Below, in pieces: positions 1 to 6,590 of a stretch of 7,752 bases of DNA (position 1 is its first letter; every line of letters starts with the position of its first letter). The notes beneath the pieces were generated by a model, which was not told the origin of the DNA, did no database searches, and saw only the letters and a list, made by a program, of their open reading frames with translations. The stretch comes from Actinomycetes bacterium (GTDB taxonomy: Bacteria; Actinomycetota; Acidimicrobiia; Acidimicrobiales; Microtrichaceae). Made by a program: the position numbers and the translations under genes. The stretch lies in contig JAFAFZ010000260.1 of the NCBI GenBank assembly GCA_023423215.1, positions 1 to 7,752 of the forward strand. The letters run 5' to 3'.

Positions 1-14
1 GCACCGGTCGGTGC
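1..14 (-). other. Small hairpin downstream of tRNA-Arg
   Basis: GCACC (1-5) can pair with GGTGC (10-14) around a GGTC loop. It lies 4 nt past the 3' end of the minus-strand tRNA-Arg gene, where a terminator or processing hairpin is expected. Any T-tract would lie outside the window, so the function is unproven. Confidence 0.3.
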
Positions 15-18
15 CCAG

Positions 19-92
19 CGCCCCCGGCAGGATTCGAACCTGCGACCGTCGGATTAGAAGTCCGCTGCTCTGTCCATCTGAGCTACGGGGGC
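19..92 (-). tRNA. tRNA-Arg, anticodon UCU
   Basis: Read on the minus strand this is a complete 74-nt cloverleaf. The 7-bp acceptor stem is GCCCCCG (92-86) with CGGGGGC (26-20), and the discriminator base is G (19). The D-arm begins TAGCTCAG, the anticodon loop is CTTCTAA with anticodon TCT at 58-56, and the T-arm contains GGTTCGAATCC. The CCA end is not encoded (CTG follows). It decodes AGA/AGG, rare codons in a genome this GC-rich. A -10-like TACCGT lies on the minus strand at 108-103, about 11 nt before the mature 5' end, but I see no good -35 box. Confidence 0.96.
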
Positions 93-119
93 AGGTGCGG
101 ACACGGTACTTCAACCGGC

Positions 120-149
120 TTCGAACCCCGCGGGACGGGCGGCTATGCT
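120..149 (+). promoter_or_regulatory. Candidate promoter of tRNA-His
   Basis: TTCGAA (120-125) and TATGCT (144-149) are 18 bp apart and would start transcription at about 156, roughly 10 nt before the mature tRNA-His. The -10 box is a good match and the -35 box is mediocre. The divergent tRNA-Arg gene shares this 73-nt gap. Confidence 0.4.
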
Positions 150-165
150 GACCGACCTTGTCATG

Positions 166-240
166 GTGGCCGTAGCTCAGCCCGGTTAGAGCGCCAGGTT
201 GTGGTCCTGGATGTCGGGGGTTCAAATCCCCTCGGTCACC
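166..240 (+). tRNA. tRNA-His, anticodon GUG
   Basis: The acceptor stem is GTGGCCG (166-172) with CGGTCAC (233-239), containing one G-T pair. The anticodon stem is CCAGG/CCTGG (194-198/206-210), the anticodon GTG is at 201-203, and the T-arm is at 216-232. The histidine identity elements are present: a G immediately 5' (165, position -1) that can pair with discriminator C (240). CCA follows at 241-243, so the 3' end appears to be encoded, unlike tRNA-Arg next door. Co-transcription with tRNA-Lys downstream is possible, but a strong hairpin lies between them. Confidence 0.96.
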
Positions 241-245
241 CCAAG

Positions 246-285
246 GCCCGGCGGCCGAGGGCACTTGTGCCCGGAGCCGCCGGGC
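246..285 (+). other. Strong hairpin between tRNA-His and tRNA-Lys
   Basis: A perfect 10-bp outer stem, GCCCGGCGGC (246-255) with GCCGCCGGGC (276-285), encloses a second stem, GGGCA (259-263) with TGCCC (268-272) around CTTG. Three unpaired bases on each side separate the stems. It starts 3 nt after the tRNA-His CCA. No T-run follows, so it is either a U-less terminator or a structured spacer for tRNA processing. The arms are perfect; the role is inferred. Confidence 0.6.
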
Positions 286-328
286 AGGTACAACAATCGT
301 CCTGCCGGTCCGGGCCGGTGGGATGCAT

Positions 329-401
329 GCGCCTCTAGCTCAATTGGCAGAGCATCGGACTCTTAATCCGCAGGTTCTGGGTTCAAGTCCCAGGGGGCGC
401 A
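329..401 (+). tRNA. tRNA-Lys, anticodon CUU
   Basis: This is a 73-nt cloverleaf. The acceptor stem is GCGCCTC (329-335) with GGGGCGC (394-400, one T-G pair), and the discriminator A is at 401. The D-stem is GCTC/GAGC (338-341/350-353), the anticodon loop is CTCTTAA with CTT at 362-364, and the T-arm is CTGGG-TTCAAGT-CCCAG (377-393). CCA is encoded at 402-404. One oddity is a T-C mismatch at the top of the anticodon stem (355/371). The anticodon reads AAG, the main Lys codon in GC-rich genomes. The stretch between tRNA-His and this gene (286-328) has only a weak TACAAC promoter-like hexamer at 289-294. Confidence 0.96.
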
Positions 402-409
402 CCAGCACG

Positions 410-445
410 AGGCCCAGGTCGCACGATCGATCTGGGCCTTCGTCG
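410..445 (+). terminator. Intrinsic terminator of tRNA-Lys
   Basis: A 12-bp stem (410-421 with 428-439, one G-T pair at 418/431) closes a 6-nt loop, CACGAT. It is followed by the pyrimidine-rich TTCGTCGTT (439-447). It starts 6 nt after the CCA of tRNA-Lys, the classic position. The T-tract is imperfect, as is common in GC-rich actinobacteria. Confidence 0.8.
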
Positions 446-451
446 TTCCCG

Positions 452-511
452 GCCCGAAGCGCGCCGAACTTCGGGCAGTTTCCGACCGAATCGGTCGCGA
501 AACGCCCGAAG
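452..511. repeat. Competing inverted repeats GCCCGAAG / CTTCGGGC / GCCCGAAG
   Basis: GCCCGAAG occurs at 452-459 and again at 504-511, with its reverse complement CTTCGGGC at 469-476 between them. The central arm can form a small hairpin with the left copy (8 bp, 9-nt loop) or a long one with the right copy. The long form adds GTTTC/GAAAC (478-482/499-503) and CGACCG/CGGTCG (483-488/492-497) and is interrupted only by single bulges A477 and C498. That gives about 19 bp around an AAT loop. The element sits between the tRNA-Lys terminator and the promoter of the hydrolase gene. It could be a DNA-binding site, a structural repeat or a fail-safe termination structure; no T-run follows. Confidence 0.75.
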
Positions 512-541
512 ATGGTGGCGCGGGCCACGGAGGCCGAGCCC

Positions 542-570
542 TTGACCGCCCCGTCGGCGGTCGGTAGATC
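542..570 (+). promoter_or_regulatory. Promoter of the hydrolase gene, leaderless layout
   Basis: TTGACC (-35, 542-547) and TAGATC (-10, 565-570) are separated by exactly 17 bp. The ATG at 577 lies 6 nt after the -10 box, so transcription should start at or very near the A of the start codon. No Shine-Dalgarno is present in front of the ATG, which fits a leaderless mRNA. Confidence 0.6.
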
Positions 571-576
571 GGCCAC

Positions 577-1320
577 ATGCCGACACACGACGTCACGATC
601 ACGACCACCGACGGCGAGTGCGCCGCGTCACTGCACGTGCCCGACGGGGATGGGCCGTGGCCGGGCGTGCTGCTCTACCCCGACGCCGGTGGCTACCGGC
701 CGACCTTCCGCACGATGGGCGACGAGCTCGCCTCGTCCGGCTTCGTCGTGCTGGTGCCCGACATCTACTACCGATCCGGGGGCTACGAGCCCTTCGACAT
801 GACCACGGCCTTCTCGGACGAGGACGAGCTCGGTCGGCTCCTCGCGCTGATCGGCGATCTGACCAGCGAGCGATACCTCGCCGACGCCGAGACGTTCGTG
901 ACGTACCTGCAGGAGCGCGACGATGTCGTCGACGGACCGGTCGGCACGACCGGCTACTGCCTCGGCGGCCGGCTGTCGCTGCACGTCGCGGGGCACCTGG
1001 GCGAGCGGGTCGGCGCGGCCGCCTCGTTCCACGGCGGTCGACTGGCCGTCGAGGGCGATCCGGACAGCCCGCACCTGGTCGCGACCCAGGTCCGCAGCGA
1101 GGTGTACGTCGGCGCCGCCCGCGACGACGGCTCGTTCGACGCCGAGCAGGCCGAGCGGCTCGCCGCTGCCTACGACGCCGCGAGCGTGGTCGCCACGATC
1201 GAGGAGTACCCGGCGCTCCACGGCTTCGCCGTCCCCGACAACCCGACCTACGACGAGCGTGCAGCGGCCCGGCACCGGGACGCGACCCGGGCGCTGTTCG
1301 AGCGAGCACTCCCCCGCTGA
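577..1320 (+). CDS. Dienelactone hydrolase family protein (alpha/beta hydrolase)
   Basis: This 247-aa protein is a single alpha/beta-hydrolase domain of the DLH type, the usual length for the family. Visible signatures are the strand-loop VLLYPDAGGY near residues 31-40, the nucleophile elbow G126-Y-C128-L-G-G with cysteine as nucleophile (typical of DLH, not serine), Asp183/184 after the GAARDD strand, and His215 in YPALHGF. Together these make the expected Cys-Asp-His triad. Family members hydrolyse cyclic esters such as dienelactone in chloroaromatic degradation, but many homologues have other or unknown ester substrates, so the substrate is not assigned. No signal peptide is seen, so it is probably cytoplasmic. 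The start is fixed by an in-frame TAG at 565-567 with no other start codon before ATG 577. A hairpin follows the stop, so it is probably monocistronic. Confidence 0.9.
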   Translation: MPTHDVTITTTDGECAASLHVPDGDGPWPGVLLYPDAGGYRPTFRTMGDELASSGFVVLVPDIYYRSGGYEPFDMTTAFSDEDELGRLLALIGDLTSERYLADAETFVTYLQERDDVVDGPVGTTGYCLGGRLSLHVAGHLGERVGAAASFHGGRLAVEGDPDSPHLVATQVRSEVYVGAARDDGSFDAEQAERLAAAYDAASVVATIEEYPALHGFAVPDNPTYDERAAARHRDATRALFERALPR

Positions 1321-1341
1321 GCCACCCGCGCACCGAGGATC

Positions 1342-1376
1342 GGGCCGCAGGTGACGCTGGAGGTCACCTGCGGTCC
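1342..1376 (+). terminator. Hairpin after the hydrolase gene, probable terminator
   Basis: A perfect 11-bp stem (CCGCAGGTGAC, 1345-1355, with 1363-1373) extends to 14 bp with one G-T pair and has the 7-nt loop GCTGGAG. It begins 21 nt after the stop codon. No T-run follows, so it would be a U-poor terminator or mRNA 3'-end stabiliser. Confidence 0.6.
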
Positions 1377-1405
1377 GAACCTGTCCGGCGACAGCGCCGC
1401 AGCAG

Positions 1406-1419
1406 TCGCCGATCGGCGA
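1406..1419. promoter_or_regulatory. Perfect 14-bp palindrome, candidate operator
   Basis: TCGCCGATCGGCGA is a perfect palindrome ending 25 bp before the MFS start codon. It covers the place (about 1408-1413) where the -35 box should be if TACCGT at 1431-1436 is the -10. A dimeric repressor, for example TetR or MarR type as often controls exporters, could bind here. No regulator of that type is encoded within the window. Confidence 0.4.
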
Positions 1420-1430
1420 TGCCGCGCCGG

Positions 1431-1436
1431 TACCGT
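1431..1436 (+). promoter_or_regulatory. -10-like box before the MFS gene
   Basis: TACCGT lies 8 nt before ATG 1445 in a region without a Shine-Dalgarno, the same geometry as in front of the hydrolase and amt genes. The -35 position has no TTGACN match and is occupied by the palindrome at 1406-1419. Confidence 0.35.
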
Positions 1437-1444
1437 CGAACGCC

Positions 1445-2983
1445 ATGACGGCCGACCCGAACAGCGAGCAGGTGCTGCGGTCGCGGCCCGCGGTGCTGTC
1501 GGTCACGTTGTCGTCAGGGCTCGTCGGCTTCACGACGACGGCGGTGAGCGTCGGCACGCGTGGCATGGCGGTCGACCTGTCGCTCTCGACGGTGCAGCTC
1601 GGCTGGGTCGTCAACGCGTACCTCGTCGCGGCAGCGGCGTTCGTGCTGGTCGGCGGGCGCCTCGGCGACGTGATCGGCCGGGTGCGCACCTACGACATCG
1701 GCATCGGCATCTTCGCCGTCTCCTCGCTCGTCGGCGCGCTGGCGCCCGGCTTCTGGGTCCTGCTCGCCGCACGGCTCGGGCAGGGCCTCGGCGCCGCGCT
1801 CATCCTCCCCTCCAGCATCGAGGTCGTCGCCGAGTACTGCCGACGCGGGGACGAGGGCGACGGCTTCCGCTGGCGCGGACTGGCGTACGCGTCGTCGTTC
1901 GCCATCGGACCGCTGGTCGGCGGCGTGCTGACCGACTGGTACAGCTGGCGCTGGATCTTCGTCATCGACGTGACGCTGGCGGTCGTCGCCGGGCTGATCG
2001 TCTCGCCGCTGCGCAACCACCCGGGCCGCGGCACCCACCGCCCGACCGGCGACGTCGTCGGCGCTGCCCTGGTCGCCGTCCTGGTCGCGCTCGTGGTGCT
2101 GCTGGCGGAGCGGGTCGCGACCTGGGAGCTCGGCTCGTGGCGCACGCTGGTGACCGTCGCCGTGTGCGCCGTGCTGGTCATCCTGCTGGTGCGACACGAA
2201 CGCCGGGCCGAGCACCCGCTGCTGCACCCCTTCATCGTGCGCGACCACGCGGTGCTCGGCGCGAACCTCGCGACGGTCGGCGCGTCGATCGGCATGCTGA
2301 GCCTGCTGTACTTCTTCAACCTGTTCGCGCAGTCCGCCGCGACCTTCGACCACGCCGCGGTGTCGGTCCTGTTGGCCCTGGGGCCGTTCATCGCGTCGAT
2401 GCTCCTGTGCGCGCTGTTCGCGCACTGGCTCGGCCACCGGGTCGGCCCTCGCTGGCCGGTCACGCTGGGGCTCGGGCTGATGGTGGCGGGCTTCGCCATG
2501 CTGGCGTTCGTGTCCGAGGGCACGACGCGCGACGAGATGCTGCTCCCGCTGGCGCTCGCCGGGGTCGGCGCCGGCATCGCCAACGCCTCGCTGACCAGCG
2601 TCGCGGTGCTGCACCTGCCCGCGGGCCGCATCAACGAGGCGGCCGGATGGATCAGCCTGTCCCGCTTCCTCGGCTCGGCGATGGCGCTCGCCGTCGGCAC
2701 GTCGACCTTCCTGTCGGTCTCGGCCGCCCGCGGGCACGGACCCCTCGCCGAGGTCGCCCGCCAGGTCGCGCTCGCCCACCCCGACGGCGACGCGTTCGAC
2801 CTGGCGGCGAAGGCGTTGGATCGCGACCTCTCCGGCCCCCTGTTGGCCGCGACGCATGCGACGACCGCCGACCGGTTCGGCCGCACGATGGCGGTCACCG
2901 CCGCAGTGCTCGCCGTCATCACCGTCGCGTCGTGGTGGCTGCTGCGCCACGCGGCCGACCGCCACCGCCGGCCCGACGCCTGA
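1445..2983 (+). CDS. MFS transporter, DHA2 (EmrB/QacA-like) family
   Basis: This 512-aa integral membrane protein has the length and hydrophobic pattern of 14-TM DHA2 drug:H+ antiporters. It shows LGWVVNAYLV (residues 52-61, TM2), motif A G70-G-R-L-G-D-V-I-G-R-V-R81 in the cytoplasmic loop, R110 in AARLGQGLGAALILPSS (TM4, motif B region), motif C-like G155-P-L-V-G-G160 and W168-R-W-I-F172. A long polar loop precedes the last TM (about 480-500), and a basic tail ends the protein. The predicted role is proton-driven efflux of a small molecule; the substrate is unknown. The TM1 motif normally written LDxTxxNxALP reads F29-T-T-T-A-V-S-V-G-T-R here, so its acidic residue is missing. It is the first gene of a probable operon with the kinase and regulator downstream. 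The start is the ATG; no Shine-Dalgarno is seen. Confidence 0.92.
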   Translation: MTADPNSEQVLRSRPAVLSVTLSSGLVGFTTTAVSVGTRGMAVDLSLSTVQLGWVVNAYLVAAAAFVLVGGRLGDVIGRVRTYDIGIGIFAVSSLVGALAPGFWVLLAARLGQGLGAALILPSSIEVVAEYCRRGDEGDGFRWRGLAYASSFAIGPLVGGVLTDWYSWRWIFVIDVTLAVVAGLIVSPLRNHPGRGTHRPTGDVVGAALVAVLVALVVLLAERVATWELGSWRTLVTVAVCAVLVILLVRHERRAEHPLLHPFIVRDHAVLGANLATVGASIGMLSLLYFFNLFAQSAATFDHAAVSVLLALGPFIASMLLCALFAHWLGHRVGPRWPVTLGLGLMVAGFAMLAFVSEGTTRDEMLLPLALAGVGAGIANASLTSVAVLHLPAGRINEAAGWISLSRFLGSAMALAVGTSTFLSVSAARGHGPLAEVARQVALAHPDGDAFDLAAKALDRDLSGPLLAATHATTADRFGRTMAVTAAVLAVITVASWWLLRHAADRHRRPDA

Positions 2984-3045
2984 GCCGTGCGATCCTGTCG
3001 GCCCTGGCGAACGCCGCACATCCGCTGCGACGGTGGTCCGACCGG

Positions 3046-4053
3046 ATGCTCCAGCAGGGGCTCCGGCCGCGTCGCGCCGCGGCGGTCGGCCTCGCCGGGG
3101 TCGTCGTCCTCGCGCTGGCACTGGTCCCGTTCGACGACCTGATCGGCCGCTCGACGCTCGGCCTGCTGCTCGTCGTGCCCGTGGTCGCCGCCGCGCTCAT
3201 CGGCGGACGGTGGCCGGCGTACCTCGTCGCTGCGGCCGCCGGGCTCGCGTTCTCGCTCCGCCTGCCGCCGGTCGGCTCGATCCGCCTGGTGGTCGCCGAG
3301 GACGTCGCGGCGCTGGTCGTGTTCTTCGGCGTCGCGGTCGTCGTGTCCACGCTCGTGTCCGGCCGCATCGAAGCGTTGACGCGGCTCGACCGCGACCGGT
3401 CGTTGCTGCTGCGCTCGGTGTCGCACGACCTGCGCACCCCACTCGCCACCATCCGCGGCGCCGCCACCGACATGCTCGACGAGGACCACCCCCTCGACGA
3501 CGACCTGCGTCGACGGCTGCTGCACCTGATCGACTCCGAGGCGCAGCGCCTGGACCGCCTGGTCGAGAACCTGCTGAGCCTCGGCCGCATCGAGACCAAC
3601 GCGATGTCACCGGACCGGCAGGCGGTCGACCTGGTCGCCCTCGTGCAGATCGCTGCGGACCGGGCGGGCCGGCTGCGCGACCGGGTCCCGGTGCGCGTCA
3701 CGAGCGCGACGCCGACGCTGGTGGTGCAGGCCGACCACATCCAGCTCGACCAGCTGGTCTCCAACCTCCTCGAGAACGCCGTGCGACACAGCTCGCCCGA
3801 CGAGGACGTCGTGGTGTCGGTGCGCCGGGACGGCCGGCTGGCACGGGTGCGGGTGACCGACCGCGGACCCGGGGTCAGCGCCGAGGAGGCCGCCGCCATC
3901 TTCCAGCCGTTCCGCTCGGGCAGCCTCGCCGGATCGAGCGGCGTGGGTCTGGCGATCTGCCGGGCGATCGCCGAGTCGCACGGCGGTACCATCACCGTCG
4001 ATGAGCACCCCGGCGGCGGCGCCGCGTTCCTCGTCGAGCTCCCCGTCGACTGA
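3046..4053 (+). CDS. Membrane sensor histidine kinase, KdpD C-terminal type
   Basis: From ATG 3046 the product is 335 aa. Residues about 12-105 form four hydrophobic helices resembling the KdpD transmembrane block (DUF4118): VGLAGVVVLALALV, LGLLLVVPVVAAALIGG, AYLVAAAAGLAFSL and AALVVFFGVAVVVSTLV. HisKA follows with the H-box SVSH127DLRTPLA. HATPase_c follows with N-box E243-N244-A, G1 box D272-R-G-P-G, F-box FQPF and G2 box G296-S-S-G-V-G-L. The large N-terminal KdpD and USP-like domains of full KdpD are absent, and no Kdp ATPase genes are nearby. It should autophosphorylate on H127 and pass phosphate to the regulator encoded next. The start is uncertain: the frame is open far upstream, and GTG codons at 2932 and 2935 would overlap the MFS gene. 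ATG 3046 is the first ATG after the MFS stop and leaves a 62-nt gap with a poor ribosome site. Confidence 0.88.
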   Translation: MLQQGLRPRRAAAVGLAGVVVLALALVPFDDLIGRSTLGLLLVVPVVAAALIGGRWPAYLVAAAAGLAFSLRLPPVGSIRLVVAEDVAALVVFFGVAVVVSTLVSGRIEALTRLDRDRSLLLRSVSHDLRTPLATIRGAATDMLDEDHPLDDDLRRRLLHLIDSEAQRLDRLVENLLSLGRIETNAMSPDRQAVDLVALVQIAADRAGRLRDRVPVRVTSATPTLVVQADHIQLDQLVSNLLENAVRHSSPDEDVVVSVRRDGRLARVRVTDRGPGVSAEEAAAIFQPFRSGSLAGSSGVGLAICRAIAESHGGTITVDEHPGGGAAFLVELPVD

Positions 4054-4741
4054 CACCTCGGTGCTGGTCGTCGAGGACGACGACTCGGTGGCCGAGGTCA
4101 TCGCCACCGCACTGCAACGACGTGGCTACTCGGTCGAGGTCGCCGCGACGGCGCAGCAGGCGCACGAGCGGGTCGCGGTGCGCGAGCCCGACCTGGTCCT
4201 GCTCGACCTGGGCCTGCCCGACCGCGACGGGCTCGACCTGTGCGGCGACCTGCGGGGGTGGTTCCGCAACCCGATCATCGTGATCACGGCGGACGGGGAC
4301 GAGGACCGCAAGGTCGCCGCGCTCGACCTGGGTGCGGACGACTACGTCACCAAGCCGTTCTCGATGGCGGAGCTGCTGGCAAGGGTGCGCGTCGGGGTCC
4401 GTCACCGTGCGCTGCTGGCCGCCGTCGTCGACGCGCAGGACCTGGTGGTGGGCGACGTGGTCGTCGACACCGGGGCGCACGCCGCCACCGCCGCCGGCGA
4501 GGAGCTCACCCTCACGCGCAAGGAGTTCGGGCTGCTGGCGCTGCTCGCCCGCAACCCGGGCCGCCTGCTGAGCCACCGCACGATCCTGGACCAGGTGTGG
4601 GGACCCGAGGGCGGCACGACCGAGTCGCTGCGCGTGCACGTGACGAACCTGCGCAAGAAGCTCGGCGACGGCGCGGAGCGGCCGCAGATCGTGACCGAAC
4701 CCGGGGTCGGCTACCGCCTCGTCGCACTCGGGGAGGCCTGA
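4001..4741 (+). CDS. OmpR/KdpE-family response regulator
   Basis: The 246-aa protein has a receiver domain (about 20-133) and a C-terminal winged helix (about 148-243). In the receiver, the acidic pair is E25-D26-D27 with D28, the phosphoacceptor is D69 in LVLLD69LGLPD, T96 lies in VITAD, and K118 in GADDYVTKPF. The DNA-binding domain shows LTLTRKEFGLLALLARNPGRLLSHRTILDQVWG and the recognition segment SLRVHVTNLRKKL, ending with the wing GVGYRL. It is most like KdpE by partner and architecture; its targets are unknown. ATG 4001 overlaps the end of the kinase gene by 53 nt and adds a Ser/Ala/Pro-rich leader of about 20 residues. GTG 4061, 7 nt after the kinase stop, would start right at the receiver's first strand and is a real alternative. 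Either way translation is probably coupled to the kinase. Confidence 0.93.
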   Translation: MSTPAAAPRSSSSSPSTDTSVLVVEDDDSVAEVIATALQRRGYSVEVAATAQQAHERVAVREPDLVLLDLGLPDRDGLDLCGDLRGWFRNPIIVITADGDEDRKVAALDLGADDYVTKPFSMAELLARVRVGVRHRALLAAVVDAQDLVVGDVVVDTGAHAATAAGEELTLTRKEFGLLALLARNPGRLLSHRTILDQVWGPEGGTTESLRVHVTNLRKKLGDGAERPQIVTEPGVGYRLVALGEA

Positions 4742-4790
4742 CACCGGCGCGCCACCGCCCTCGTCCGGGGTGGGACGGCCCCGCCGCGAC

Positions 4791-4817
4791 GAAACACGGC
4801 GGAAACAGCTCGGACCC
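4791..4817 (+). promoter_or_regulatory. 11-bp-phased GAAAC repeats upstream of amt
   Basis: GAAAC at 4791-4795 and GAAAC at 4802-4806 are spaced by exactly 6 nt. A weaker third member, GACCC, follows 6 nt further at 4813-4817. An 11-bp direct-repeat period is typical of sites for OmpR-family regulators. The actinobacterial nitrogen regulator GlnR binds GTnAC-N6-GAAAC upstream of amt genes, and the second repeat matches the GAAAC half-site. The first half-site is GAAAC rather than GTnAC, so the GlnR match is partial. The adjacent response regulator is the other candidate binder. Confidence 0.4.
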
Positions 4818-4860
4818 GGTTGCTTCACATCTGCATAACGCGGACGTAATGGCCGCTCCG

Positions 4861-4866
4861 TACGGT
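4861..4866 (+). promoter_or_regulatory. -10-like box of amt, leaderless layout
   Basis: TACGGT lies 7 nt before ATG 4874, and no Shine-Dalgarno is visible in the 24 nt between the in-frame TAA (4847-4849) and the ATG. The -35 region (about 4838-4843, ACGCGG) is poor, which would fit activation by a factor bound upstream at 4791-4817. Confidence 0.35.
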
Positions 4867-4873
4867 CCGCTCC

Positions 4874-6454
<1,581 letters not shown>

Positions 6455-6469
6455 CCGCTGGCGACGGAT

Positions 6470-6494
6470 CGCCGCCGGCTGATCACCGGCGGCG
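6470..6494 (+). terminator. Hairpin after amt, probable terminator
   Basis: GCCGCCGG (6471-6478) pairs with CCGGCGGC (6486-6493) around the 7-nt loop CTGATCA, with one more C-G pair outside. It begins 15 nt after the amt stop. No T-run is present, as with the other non-tRNA hairpins in this window. Confidence 0.6.
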
Positions 6495-6499
6495 GCGCG

Positions 6500-6555
6500 A
6501 GCCACACGCGTCGGGGCGACGTGCTCAGCACACGTCGCGCCGCACGCGTGTGGCT
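6500..6555. terminator. Long inverted repeat between convergent genes
   Basis: AGCCACACGCGT (6500-6511) pairs perfectly with ACGCGTGTGGCT (6544-6555). Inside, GCGACGTG (6516-6523) pairs with CACGTCGC (6531-6538) around CTCAGCA. Two 100% matched stems are nested with a small internal loop. It lies between amt (plus) and the DUF2236 gene (minus), so it may stop transcripts from both sides. Confidence 0.6.
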
Positions 6556-6569
6556 GTGGCGCGTCCGGG

Positions 6570-6590
6570 CGCCGGGTGCTCGGCCCGGCG
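6570..6590. other. Third hairpin in the convergent gap
   Basis: CGCCGGG (6570-6576) pairs with CCCGGCG (6584-6590) around TGCTCGG. It is a 7-bp GC-only stem next to the 13-bp tandem repeat and is likely part of the same bidirectional termination zone. Confidence 0.4.

Noticed and set aside
19..404. tRNA cluster as an integration site for a genomic island
   Set aside because: No duplicated tRNA 3' end, integrase or mobile gene is seen in the window, and neighbouring genes have the same base composition.
340..608. Minus-strand open frames over tRNA-Lys and its downstream region
   Set aside because: The peptide LEPRTCGLRVRCSAN-like end is the familiar antisense translation of a tRNA; no ribosome site or family resemblance.
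323..802. Plus-strand open frame beginning in tRNA-Lys
   Set aside because: Its first residues are a translation of the tRNA-Lys gene and its terminator, and the rest is an out-of-frame reading of the hydrolase gene.
1351..3045. A 900-residue fusion upstream of the histidine kinase
   Set aside because: The kinase frame is open here only because GC-rich DNA lacks stops; the residues are Arg/Pro/Ala-rich noise and the MFS gene in another frame accounts for this stretch.
1514..3525. Long minus-strand open frames opposite the MFS and kinase genes
   Set aside because: Their Arg/Gly/Asp/Gln-rich composition without domains is typical of antisense shadows in GC-rich genes.
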